Shown: piece by piece, positions 19,028 through 27,538 of the stretch
How positions within the stretch are numbered: the stretch's first letter is position 1
How the letters are laid out: every line of letters starts with the position of its first letter
Assembly (NCBI GenBank): GCA_014946745.1
Contig: JADCRD010000001.1
Coordinates: forward strand, 1,796,427 to 1,860,426
DNA: 64,000 bases
DNA from: Lysobacterales bacterium
GTDB taxonomy: Bacteria > Pseudomonadota > Gammaproteobacteria > Xanthomonadales > Xanthomonadaceae
Direction of reading: 5' to 3'
Program-made: the position numbers and the translations under genes
The notes under the pieces: generated by a model
Told to the model about the DNA's origin: nothing
What the model saw: only the letters and a program-made list of their open reading frames with translations
Database searches by the model: none

Positions 19028-21010
19028 TCAGAACGTCCGCGCCCGCGCCGGCTCCGGCAGGTGCATGGGCTGGCCGTCCTTGCAGCTGAACGCGGCCTGG
19101 AAGGAGGACAGGTGCGGCAGCGGTCCGTTGACACGGAAGCGTGCGGGCGCGCGGGTGTCGGCGGCCAGCAGCAGACGCAGGGTCTCGTCCTGGTAGTTGC
19201 GGCGCATCAGCCGCGCCCAGCCGTGGAAGAAGCGCTGCGCGGGCGTGAGCCCGTCGCGGCTCTCGCCGCGCTCGCCGCCGGCAGCCAGAAACGCCGTGTA
19301 GGCGAGCTGCAGCGCACCGAGATCGAGCACGTTCTCGTTCCAGGTGGCGGCGCCATCGACCTTGAGCGTGCCCAGCGCGCTGAACGCCGAGTACTGGCTG
19401 ACCAGACCGCGTGAGCGCTCGGCGTAGGCCGTGCGATCCGCATCGCTCAGCAGACCGCGACGCGCGCCGGAGGCCGGGTCGAACACGCCCATCAGACCAC
19501 GTGCGATCAGCGCGCCGGCAACGCCGTGATTCAGGGCGACATCGCCAGCGGGATCGAACAGCGGCGACTGCAGCACCGCGGCGGGCACGTACAGCGTGTG
19601 CGTGGACGCCTGATAGCTGACCTGCAGACTCGACGCCGACACCGGCCAGGCGGCGCGTGGCGCCTTGCCCAGCGCAGCCAAGTCGCGCTGATGGCGGGCG
19701 CGGCTCACGGCCAGCACGGCCTCAGGCCAGTTATTCGCCTCAAGCTCGAAGCCCTCCCACTCCGTTTCGGCGGGGCCACCCAGCGCAAAGCTCAGGCGGT
19801 CGATGTCGGCCAGCAGCGCTTGCCGGCCTTCCGGCTGCATCCAGGTCGAGCCCTCGATAAGCGCGCGCAGCTGGGCCCGCAGGCCTTCAGCGAGGCCCAG
19901 TGCGGCCTCACGGCGCGGTGCATCGAAATGCGCGCGGGCGTAGCGCTGCCCCAAGGCCTCGCCCAGGCTCGCCTGCAGGAAGCTCAGCACCCGCGCTTCG
20001 CGGCTCGGCGCCGCCCGTCCCGCCAGCGTCTCAACGAACAGGCGGTCGTGGGCTTCGACGAAAGGCTGACCGAGATAGGGCGCAGCCGCGTGCAGCACAT
20101 GGAAGCGCAGGTAGGCCTGCCAGTCGCTCAGCGGCTGGGAGACGATGCGCGCGTTGACTGCGGAGAAGTAGCTCGCGTGCGCCAGCGAGATCTCGTCCAA
20201 CTTGCGCTGCCCCTGCGCCTTCAGATAGTCGCGCCAGCGCAGCTCGGGCTGCGCGCGATCAAGCTCGCGAACCCGCATCAGGCGGTAGCTGTTGCGCGGA
20301 TCACGCAGCTGCTCCAAGGACAGCGAAGCGCGCGCCAGCTCGGTTTCCATCGCCAGCACGCGCTGCGACTCCGCCGCCGCATCGGCGCGCCCGGCCAGGC
20401 TCAGCACACGCTCGACATAGGCGCGATAGGCCTCGCGCAGCTCGACCGCCGGGGCGTCCTCGCGCAGGTAGTAGTCGCGATCCGGCAGCCCCAGGCCGCC
20501 CTGGTTGGCGTAGGCGATCAGTCGATCGGGCTGGTCAAGATCCGGCGCCACAGAGAGCGCGAACAGAATGGGCGCGCCCCAGCTGTGCAGCTCACCGATC
20601 AGCGCAGGCAGCTCGCGCGGCTTTTTCAGCGCATCGATGCGCTGCAGGAAAGGCGCGGCCGGGCCAAGGCCGACGGCATCGATCGCGGCCTGATCCATGC
20701 CAAGCGCGTACAGGCGGGCGATGCTGGTCTCCAGCGCGTTGGCCGGTGCACTCGCGAAGCCCTGCAGCAGGGCGCGCTGCTGCTCGGCAAGCGTGGCGCG
20801 CAGCTCATCGGTGTAGCCGATGCTGGCCTGACCCGCGGGCACCGGCGTAGCGGCAAGCCAGCCGCCGTTCGCGTGCTGGTAGAAGTCCATGCAGGCCGCG
20901 GTGGCGGCGTCGCGATGGCGCGCATCGAGCGCAGTGTCGGCGTAGGCGACCGGCGCGGCGATAAGGACAAGGGCAGCGCAAGACAGCAGGCGAAAGCTCG
21001 AGCGGAACAT
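19028..21010 (-). CDS. M13-family peptidase homologue lacking the zinc-binding motif
   Basis: A 660-residue exported protein with signal peptide (MFRSSFRLLSCAALVLIAAPVAYA) and the full length of an M13 (neprilysin/PepO) endopeptidase. Family landmarks are visible at the start (CMDFYQHANGGWLA) and end (RFRVNGPLPHLSSFQAAFSC). At the place where the family has the HEITH motif followed by GFD, this protein has ARGLMGVFD: residues 504-508 are R-G-L-M-G, so both His ligands and the catalytic Glu are gone. The second motif keeps Glu559 and Asp563 (NENVLDLGAL), but the late His of the DxHSP segment is Arg (DTRAP). No frameshift is seen, so the protein is probably made and is either a non-catalytic binding protein or a slowly decaying gene. 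Confidence 0.85.
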   Translation of the reverse strand: MFRSSFRLLSCAALVLIAAPVAYADTALDARHRDAATAACMDFYQHANGGWLAATPVPAGQASIGYTDELRATLAEQQRALLQGFASAPANALETSIARLYALGMDQAAIDAVGLGPAAPFLQRIDALKKPRELPALIGELHSWGAPILFALSVAPDLDQPDRLIAYANQGGLGLPDRDYYLREDAPAVELREAYRAYVERVLSLAGRADAAAESQRVLAMETELARASLSLEQLRDPRNSYRLMRVRELDRAQPELRWRDYLKAQGQRKLDEISLAHASYFSAVNARIVSQPLSDWQAYLRFHVLHAAAPYLGQPFVEAHDRLFVETLAGRAAPSREARVLSFLQASLGEALGQRYARAHFDAPRREAALGLAEGLRAQLRALIEGSTWMQPEGRQALLADIDRLSFALGGPAETEWEGFELEANNWPEAVLAVSRARHQRDLAALGKAPRAAWPVSASSLQVSYQASTHTLYVPAAVLQSPLFDPAGDVALNHGVAGALIARGLMGVFDPASGARRGLLSDADRTAYAERSRGLVSQYSAFSALGTLKVDGAATWNENVLDLGALQLAYTAFLAAGGERGESRDGLTPAQRFFHGWARLMRRNYQDETLRLLLAADTRAPARFRVNGPLPHLSSFQAAFSCKDGQPMHLPEPARARTF

Positions 21011-21111
21011 CAAGGGCAACCTAGGGGAACCTCGGGGGGCGCACAGTTTAGCGGCCCGCACGCCGCCGGGCCGGCGCTATGATCAGGCCTCCGCCTCGGC
21101 CTGGAATCGAC

Positions 21112-22509
21112 ATGCGCATCACCATCCACGGCGCTGCCGGCGAGGTCACCGGCTCCTGTCACCTGCTCGAGTTCGGTCGCTACCGGGTGTTGCTCGACAT
21201 CGGCATGATCCAGGGCGGACACGAGGAAACCCAGCGCAACCGCGACGAGTTCCCGTTCGATGTCAAGCGGCTCGACGCCGTGGTGGTCAGTCACGCCCAC
21301 ATCGATCACCTGGGTCGCCTGCCGCTGCTGGCGAAGCGCGGCTACTCGGGCCCGGTCTACACGCACCGCGCCACCGCCGATCTCGCCCGGATCATGCTGG
21401 AGGACTCGGCCAGCCTCGCCGCCGCCGACGCCGAGCGCGACAACCGCCGCAGGCTGCGCGCCGGCGAGGCGCCTGACGCTGAGCCGCTGTATTCGCTGGG
21501 CGATGTCGCTGACGCCCTGCAGCTGCTGCGACCGCTCGACTACGACCAGTCATTCGAGATCCTGCCGGGGCTCAGCCTGACCTTGCGCGACGCCGGCCAT
21601 ATCCTCGGTTCGGCCTCGGTCAGCCTGACCGGCGAGACGCCGCAGGGCCCGCGCACCCTGGTGTTCTCGGGCGACATCGGGCCCTGCGGCACTCCGATCA
21701 TGCGCGATCCGGTGCCGGTGCCGAAGGCCGACCTGGTGCTGCTGGAGAGCACCTACGGCGACCGTCTGCACCGCTCGCGCGATTCCACCATCGACGAGCT
21801 GGGCGAAGTGTTTGACCTCGCCGCGCACGAGCGCGGCAACGTGCTGATTCCGGCCTTCGCCGTCGGCCGCAGCCAGGAGCTGCTCTACTGGATGGCCGAG
21901 AACTACGAACGCTGGCACCTCGACCGCTGGCAGGTGTATCTCGACTCACCGATGGCACTCAAGGTCACCGAGGCCTACGCACGCCACAAGGCGCTGCTCG
22001 ACTCGCCGGCGCGCGCCGCGTGGAACGGCAGCGGCAACCCCTTCGGCCTGCCCAACCTGCGCCTCGTCAGCAGCGTGCAGGACTCGCAGGCGCTGAATCA
22101 GCGGGCCAGTGGCTGCGTGATCATCGCCGGCAGCGGCATGTGCAACGGCGGCCGCATCCGCCACCACTTGCGCCACAACCTGTGGCGCGAGAACGCGCAC
22201 ATCGTCTTCGTCGGCTACCAGGCCCGCGGCACGCTTGGCCGCCGTCTGGTCGACGGCGCCGACTACGTCGACATCTTCGGTGAGCGCATCCGCGTCAAGG
22301 CACGCCGCCACACCATCGGCGGCCTTTCGGCCCACGCCGACCAGAACGGGCTGGCCGAGTGGTACGGCGCGATTCCCATGCATCCGCGGGTGCTGCTGGT
22401 GCACGGTGAAGAGGAAGCCCGCGAGGGTCTGCGGGTTCGTCTGGGAACGCAGTACGGCTGCGACGTGCGGGTGCCAAAAGCGGGCGAGCAGTTCGAGGTT
22501 GGGGTTTGA
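21112..22509 (+). CDS. Beta-CASP metallo-beta-lactamase fold RNA-processing-type hydrolase
   Basis: A 465-residue protein of the MBL/beta-CASP family. Motif 2 is SHAHIDHLGRLP with HAHIDH at residues 61-66; further motifs are DAGHILGSASV, FSGDIGP, the beta-CASP segment with LLESTYGDR and the C-terminal RMMBL domain with SGHAD-like SAHADQNGL and LVHGEEEAR. The family includes CPSF-like and RNase J-like nucleases; this bacterial branch is typically annotated as an RNA-specificity MBL hydrolase and its natural RNA is unknown. It is divergent from the M13-like gene with a ~100-base gap that must hold both promoters. The ATG at 21112 begins at the first conserved strand. Confidence 0.92.
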   Translation: MRITIHGAAGEVTGSCHLLEFGRYRVLLDIGMIQGGHEETQRNRDEFPFDVKRLDAVVVSHAHIDHLGRLPLLAKRGYSGPVYTHRATADLARIMLEDSASLAAADAERDNRRRLRAGEAPDAEPLYSLGDVADALQLLRPLDYDQSFEILPGLSLTLRDAGHILGSASVSLTGETPQGPRTLVFSGDIGPCGTPIMRDPVPVPKADLVLLESTYGDRLHRSRDSTIDELGEVFDLAAHERGNVLIPAFAVGRSQELLYWMAENYERWHLDRWQVYLDSPMALKVTEAYARHKALLDSPARAAWNGSGNPFGLPNLRLVSSVQDSQALNQRASGCVIIAGSGMCNGGRIRHHLRHNLWRENAHIVFVGYQARGTLGRRLVDGADYVDIFGERIRVKARRHTIGGLSAHADQNGLAEWYGAIPMHPRVLLVHGEEEAREGLRVRLGTQYGCDVRVPKAGEQFEVGV

Positions 22510-22756
22510 GAGCTGCGCCAGCGAAGAAGTCGATGGGCGCTCTTGCAGTCAGCAGAGCCCGCGACACAGCCAGCGTGACGACGGGATGTGTGGGGAACAT
22601 TGCTGCGCCGCCCCGCTCACGCCTGCAGGCTTCAGGCAACTGCCATGGGACCGGAGAAGGAGTGCCCCGTTCGCGTGCGTCGCGGAGCAGCGGGCACCTC
22701 TGAGAACACGCGTCGGTCGCGCTCAACCCAGCCCGCGACCTAACCGGAAGCCTGCG

Positions 22757-25693
22757 TCACTCGGCGCTTATCTGGCCCTCGATCTGCGCGAGGATGCTCG
22801 GGTCCTTGATCGTGCCGTCGGCGCTGAGCAGAAAGAGCTTCGAAAGCACCTCGCTGGTGCGCTGGTCTTCGTCGACGAAGGGCAAAGCAATCGCCTTTGA
22901 GCTGAGCTTTGCGGCGGGCACAATGCACAGATAGCCGGCGGGGATGACGTGGATAACCGCGGTGCCCAGATGCAGGCGATAGCTGGCGCGCGTGCCGTGG
23001 ATGATGGCGTGATGTCCTTCCACGCTCACATTCTTCAGGCCAAGGCCCGGGATCAAGGCGCTGACCAGAGCCACGCGAGTCTGCTGGACCTCCTGCGAGT
23101 GCTCATCGCTGTCGGCCGCGCCCGCGGTGATCACAAGGTCGAGGTCGCGCATAGCCTCCGAGAAGTCGAGGGCCGGAGCCTGCTCCAGCGGGATGCGCTC
23201 TGCATGCCGGGTGAAGCTCACCTCGTCGAGTACGGTGGCCTCTTCCTGCGTGAGGTACTGGTAGACATCCGGCAAAGAAACTTCCACGAAAACGTCGGGC
23301 GCCACGCGTTTGCGCGCGACGAAATCGAAGTCGCTGCCCTCGACGCGCCAGCCACGCGCAGACAGGATCGCTCCAAGCACCGCGGTCTTGACCCGACGTC
23401 CCTGGAAGCGCCGGGAAACGTCGCCGGCTTCCCGCTCCGCCGGGGTCAGTACGTAGCATTCGCGGAAGGCTTGCTTGAACGGCTGTACCAGCCCGGAGCT
23501 CACCACGTGCTGCTGACAGGCGATCAGGCGGCCGGTCCGCAAAAGCTCGTACACGTGCGCGATCCGCAAGGGCGCGACCACCGGCTGCGACGTCCCGGCC
23601 AGCGCCCCTTCAGCATCCAGCAAACGCCACTGCGTCAGATCCGGTTCGAGCAGGCCCAGCGCACCGTCGCTGTCCTGCACGTAGAGCGCGGTGAGCATGC
23701 GCTGCGCCATCGGCAGCCCGGCCAGTTCCTGCAATTGCTGCGGGCGCAGGGCGCGGCCGCTGACCATGAGGCTCTCCATGGCCGCTCGGTAGCGCTTGGC
23801 TTGGTCCTTCAGCTGGTCGATCTGCGCGAGCAGCGGCGCGAACTCGGGGGCCTTTTTCAAAGCAGGCGGCAGGCTCTTCAGCGTCTTGCCGGCCTTCTGC
23901 ACGGTCAGCACGGGCTGGAAGTCTTGAAGCGACAGTTCGACCGCATAGTCGCCCTGTTGCCAGGTCCAATCCTGCGGCGAGTGGGATCCGGCATCCAGTG
24001 ACCACTCCATTTCGGTGACGTCCGCAAAGCCAGCGTTGTGGGCCAGCTGCACCAGGGCTGCGGCGGCAGCGTCGCGAACGTTCGCGCTACGCTCCGAGCC
24101 GAACTGCTTCGACGCGAGCTTGCCCGCCCCCCTAAAGAAATCGAAACGCTGCCGAAGATCAGCTGCGTCCCGCAGCGGGTACAGCGCCCACAGACGGATG
24201 TGCTCTTGGGAGAGCTTTTCCAGCTGACCCGCAAGCTTCTTGTCTTCAACACCCCGCACCGCCTCGATACGGCGCACAGTGAGCTTCAGGTGCTTGTATT
24301 TCTTGCACCAGGCCAGCAAGGATTCGCCGCTCTGTCCCGCACGCTCCAGCTGTGCCTGCAGCTCCGGCACGTCGAAGAACGTGTTCGGATACGCCTTCTC
24401 GCGCTCACGCATGAAGCGATACAAGGGCGCGGCCATGCCCCAGCCCAAGGCGCTCAGAACCTCGTCGGCGTGGTTGCGGCAGTGGCGCAGGAGCTGCTGC
24501 AGCACGTCCTGCGAGAACGCGCCCAGCTCTGCGACGAGCGCCTCACTCTCAGCGGCGGTCAGCGGCTGGAGGTTGCAGAGCAACTTCATGACGCGGGCAG
24601 CCGGACGTTGCACATCAGCGTCGACAAGGGCAAAGCTGGGTGGCGGCGAGGACGTCTGCGCGAGCAGGCGGGCTGCGGCGACCACAAAGCGGATGCCGCT
24701 CAGTAAGCAGCTATCGGCGCGTTCATACTCCACGTCCATCTCATGGGCGAGATTGTCCAGCGCCTTGATGGCCTCGTCGAGTGGCTTTTCACAGTGCGCG
24801 TAAATCCAGTCCAGCGCTTCAGGCTTGAAGCTCTTCAAGGTGTCCTCCTTTTGTCGTAGGCAGTCGCCGACCACGCGCGCACCGCGAGGCCATTGGATAG
24901 CGAAGAAGCGCAGCACCTGGGCGCTATCGAGTGGGCCAAGACGGGCGAAGGCTTGCGCCAGATCGCTGGCGCGATCCGTCACACCGAAATGCTCTGCCGT
25001 GCTCATCCGGCCGCTGCAGTCGCCGTCTTCGACCTCGGGCGGCGGCACGAAAGTGTGGTCGACGAAGGTGTCGCACGAACGCTCCATCAGATCCATCAGC
25101 TCTTCTAGCTGCGGACGCGAAGCGGGCCAGCCGCAGAGCGCACGGGCAACGCTGGCTGGATCGGGCTCCAGAAATGGGTTCCCACGGCGCTTCAGCGCAG
25201 GATCCAGCTGCCGGACCGGGTGGCCAGCGAACGGCTGCACGATCTGCGCTGGAATGCGTGCGCGCTCTGTATCCGTCCACAACGGGGCGGTGCATTCGCC
25301 GGAATCGTCCGGGTGGCTCAGCTGGAATCGCAGGCGCTGCAGCCCAAGGCTGCAGGCGTAGCTGCCTGCCAACTGCTTGAGGGCCTCGGTCAGCAGGTCG
25401 TCGAGCTCACGCGCGGGTGCGTAGAAGCCGTCGGCCCGGGCACGCAGGTTGGGCACCTGCCGATGCAGCGCGGGGAAAAGATAGAAGTCCGCCAGGTGCT
25501 GTTCGCTTTCATCGCCGAAGGCCGTCTGCAGTGCAACGCAGAAGGGCGCATCACGGCCGGCTTTGCGGATCGCGCGCACTTCGTCATTCAGGCGCTTGTC
25601 CGCCCTTGCGGAATCGATGTATCCCGTAAGCCAGTGTTCGAATTGCTCCACACGATGTTGCTGCGTCGCGCTCGCTCGCCAGTATTCGATCAT
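22757..25693 (-). CDS. DUF4132 domain-containing protein
   Basis: A 978-residue cytoplasmic protein with no signal peptide or membrane helix. The first ~600 residues are helical, repeat-like (HEAT-like in pattern) and rich in Leu/Ala. Residues about 630-790 match the DUF4132 pattern (RYRAAMESLMVSGRALRP... LRIAHVYEL... VQPFKQAFRECYVLT). The last ~115 residues form a separate beta-rich domain (NVSVEGHHAIIHGTRASYRLHLGTAVI ... GYLCIVPA) often found after DUF4132. MolR/YehI-like proteins belong here; none has a settled function, and WGR is absent. ATG 25693 follows the stop of the upstream small gene by 9 bases with an AAGG site, so the two are coupled. Base composition is lower in GC than its neighbours. 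Confidence 0.85.
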   Translation of the reverse strand: MIEYWRASATQQHRVEQFEHWLTGYIDSARADKRLNDEVRAIRKAGRDAPFCVALQTAFGDESEQHLADFYLFPALHRQVPNLRARADGFYAPARELDDLLTEALKQLAGSYACSLGLQRLRFQLSHPDDSGECTAPLWTDTERARIPAQIVQPFAGHPVRQLDPALKRRGNPFLEPDPASVARALCGWPASRPQLEELMDLMERSCDTFVDHTFVPPPEVEDGDCSGRMSTAEHFGVTDRASDLAQAFARLGPLDSAQVLRFFAIQWPRGARVVGDCLRQKEDTLKSFKPEALDWIYAHCEKPLDEAIKALDNLAHEMDVEYERADSCLLSGIRFVVAAARLLAQTSSPPPSFALVDADVQRPAARVMKLLCNLQPLTAAESEALVAELGAFSQDVLQQLLRHCRNHADEVLSALGWGMAAPLYRFMREREKAYPNTFFDVPELQAQLERAGQSGESLLAWCKKYKHLKLTVRRIEAVRGVEDKKLAGQLEKLSQEHIRLWALYPLRDAADLRQRFDFFRGAGKLASKQFGSERSANVRDAAAAALVQLAHNAGFADVTEMEWSLDAGSHSPQDWTWQQGDYAVELSLQDFQPVLTVQKAGKTLKSLPPALKKAPEFAPLLAQIDQLKDQAKRYRAAMESLMVSGRALRPQQLQELAGLPMAQRMLTALYVQDSDGALGLLEPDLTQWRLLDAEGALAGTSQPVVAPLRIAHVYELLRTGRLIACQQHVVSSGLVQPFKQAFRECYVLTPAEREAGDVSRRFQGRRVKTAVLGAILSARGWRVEGSDFDFVARKRVAPDVFVEVSLPDVYQYLTQEEATVLDEVSFTRHAERIPLEQAPALDFSEAMRDLDLVITAGAADSDEHSQEVQQTRVALVSALIPGLGLKNVSVEGHHAIIHGTRASYRLHLGTAVIHVIPAGYLCIVPAAKLSSKAIALPFVDEDQRTSEVLSKLFLLSADGTIKDPSILAQIEGQISAE

Positions 25694-25702
25694 GTCGGCC
25701 CT

Positions 25703-26152
25703 TCATCCGCCCACAAGCGGGCGCAGGCGCAGAAAAACCGCCTGCGAGGTTTCCTGCAGCTGCAGTTCGGCATGCGAGCGGTAGAGCACGCCGTCGACGA
25801 CCAACTGGAACTCGCCTGCGGCGAAGGCTGCAAGCGCGCGGCGGATCTCGGCCTGCTCAAGGGCGGCGGCCTCGGGTGCACTTGCGGGTATGGGTGGACG
25901 CGGCAGGACCACACGCCCGGAGGCCAGCCCGCTGGCGATGAGCTCCGCCGTCATGACCTCGGTCGCCTGCGGGATCGATGTTTCGCTGCGGGTCTGCGCG
26001 ATGCGCTGCAGGGCGAGGTGCGAGCGGACGCTCAGGGCGATCAGTTCGCGGGTGCTCATCGAGAGGACATCGATCTGGTAGGCCAACTGACCCTGATGCA
26101 GAACGTCGCGCTCGCTGTCGGCGAGTGCGCAGTCCAGGAGTAGGCTCGGCAT
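25703..26152 (-). CDS. Hypothetical protein coupled to the DUF4132 gene
   Basis: A 149-residue protein that I do not recognise. It has a mixed alpha/beta pattern without signal peptide or membrane segment: an N-terminal acidic part, a helix-rich middle (STRELIALSVRSHLALQRIAQ), a proline linker (VVLPRPPIPASAPEAA) and a C-terminal half with alternating hydrophobics (FQLVVDGVLYRSHAELQLQETSQAVFLRLRPL). It ends 9 bases before the DUF4132 start and almost certainly shares its transcript, so a common role or physical partnership is a fair inference. No catalytic motif is visible. The ATG at 26152 lacks a clear ribosome site. Confidence 0.7.
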   Translation of the reverse strand: MPSLLLDCALADSERDVLHQGQLAYQIDVLSMSTRELIALSVRSHLALQRIAQTRSETSIPQATEVMTAELIASGLASGRVVLPRPPIPASAPEAAALEQAEIRRALAAFAAGEFQLVVDGVLYRSHAELQLQETSQAVFLRLRPLVGG

Positions 26153-26728
26153 GTGTGTGCTACGCGGTGAGTGGGGAGGTGGCGCGACTTGGCCGCGGGC
26201 GAATTCTGGAAAAAGGTCAACTGGAGGCCCGACGCAGCCGGCGAGCCGTCACGAGGCGCGAAGTCGATGGCCTTGATGCACGCCAGGTTCGTCGCAGCGG
26301 CGCCGATCCGAACGGCCTCGTCAGCCAGCGTCAACTCCCGCAACGCCGCGAACGTGCAGCGCGGATCCCAGTCGCACAACGCGGCCGAGGTGCAGCACAC
26401 AGCGCGCTGTCTGGCAGGATGCTGTCTGGCAGGGTCACGCGAACAGCCAAACGGCTCGGAACCCCGGACCTTCGGCGGCGACGAGTCTGCCGAGTAGACG
26501 CAGGTCCGGCAAGCACGAACGGAGTTGTGAGATCCCTCCGCCTACCGCGGTCTGCACTGGACGTCCGTGGTGGATTCGCGCCATGGGTAGCACGCGTTGA
26601 CAGGCTCCCCCACACGCTGTGCGGCGCTCAAAGCGCAGGAAAAGCACAGCTACTGCGTACTGTCGTCGCCCAGGCGCCTGAGCGGCACGGCTAGAATCGC
26701 CTCCCTCCCCACCTACAGAGATCGCTCC
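26153..26728. other. Gene-free stretch upstream of the DUF4132 unit
   Basis: About 576 bases without a credible gene. Short open frames occur on both strands, but none shows family motifs or a ribosome site. A 13-base tandem direct repeat (GCTGTCTGGCAGG twice, separated by AT) lies near 26408-26435. The stretch must carry the promoters of the divergent DUF4132 unit and ion-channel gene. Composition is similar to the DUF4132 genes, so it may be part of the same acquired segment. Confidence 0.6.
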
Positions 26729-27538
26729 ATGAAGGCCCTGCTTGAGCGCGCGCTGGCCGACCGTCGAACCGAACGCTTCGTGCTGGCGGTGATTCTGATC
26801 AACGCGGTGACGCTGGGGCTGGAGACCGACGCGCGGGTGATGGCGCGCTTTGGCGAGTGGCTGCTGTTGCTGGACAAGATCGCGCTGTCGATCTTCTGCA
26901 TCGAGATTGCCGCCAAGCTCTACGTGCGCGGGCTGCGCTTCTTCCGCGACCCGTGGAACGTGTTCGATTTCGTGGTTGTGGCGATCGCCCTGCTGCCAGC
27001 CTCCGGGCCGCTGTCGGTGCTGCGCGCGCTGCGCATCCTGCGCGTGCTGCGACTGATCACCGTCGTGCCGTCGCTGAAGCGCGTGGTCGGCGCTTTGCTG
27101 GGCGCCATGCCGGGCATGGCCTCGATCGTGATGCTTCTGCTGCTGATCTTCTACGTCAGCGCGGTGATGTCGACCAAGCTGTTCGGCCAATCGTTTCCTG
27201 AGCTGTTCGGCAGCGTGGCCGACTCGCTGCACACGCTGTTCCAGGTGATGACGCTGGACAGCTGGTCGACCGGGGTGATGCGACCGGTGATGGAGGTCTA
27301 TCCCCACGCCTGGCTGTTCTTCATGCCCTTTGTGCTGGTCACCAGCTTCACCGCGCTGAACCTGTTCATCGGCGTGGTCGTATCGGCCATGCAGGCGGAG
27401 ATCGACGGCGACCGCGAGCGCGGTGTCGAGCAGGCGGTCAGCCGCGGCGAAGTTCCCCTGGTCGAGGAAGTGCGCGCGCTGCGCGCCGAGATCGCGCGCC
27501 TGTCGCAGCGGCTTGAAGCCTCGGACCGCGCAGGATGA
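26729..27538 (+). CDS. Voltage-gated sodium channel-type protein (NavBac-like)
   Basis: A 269-residue single-domain six-helix channel subunit, expected to form a tetramer. S1 lies near 15-33 and S2 near 46-68; S3 contains DPWNVFDFVVVAIALLPA. S4 carries regularly spaced arginines R99, R102, R105 and R108 (SVLRALRILRVLRLI). The pore loop has the selectivity filter TLDSWS at 175-180, and S6 has FTALNLFIGVVVSAMQ. The C-terminal 25 residues form a coiled coil (LVEEVRALRAEIARLSQRL), as in NavBac proteins. The filter has Asp177 where characterised NavBac channels have Glu (TLESW), which may alter ion preference. ATG 26729 has an AGAG site upstream. It overlaps the next gene by 4 bases. Confidence 0.9.
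   Translation: MKALLERALADRRTERFVLAVILINAVTLGLETDARVMARFGEWLLLLDKIALSIFCIEIAAKLYVRGLRFFRDPWNVFDFVVVAIALLPASGPLSVLRALRILRVLRLITVVPSLKRVVGALLGAMPGMASIVMLLLLIFYVSAVMSTKLFGQSFPELFGSVADSLHTLFQVMTLDSWSTGVMRPVMEVYPHAWLFFMPFVLVTSFTALNLFIGVVVSAMQAEIDGDRERGVEQAVSRGEVPLVEEVRALRAEIARLSQRLEASDRAG

Noticed and set aside
22757-26152. Calling the DUF4132 pair a confirmed antiphage defence system
   Set aside because: No nuclease, NTPase or known defence domain is visible and no neighbouring defence genes are present; only the accessory nature is supported.
26153-26728. Short open frames of 60-114 codons in the gap upstream of the channel gene
   Set aside because: None has a ribosome site, a family pattern or a credible start; all overlap on several frames as expected by chance in GC-rich DNA.
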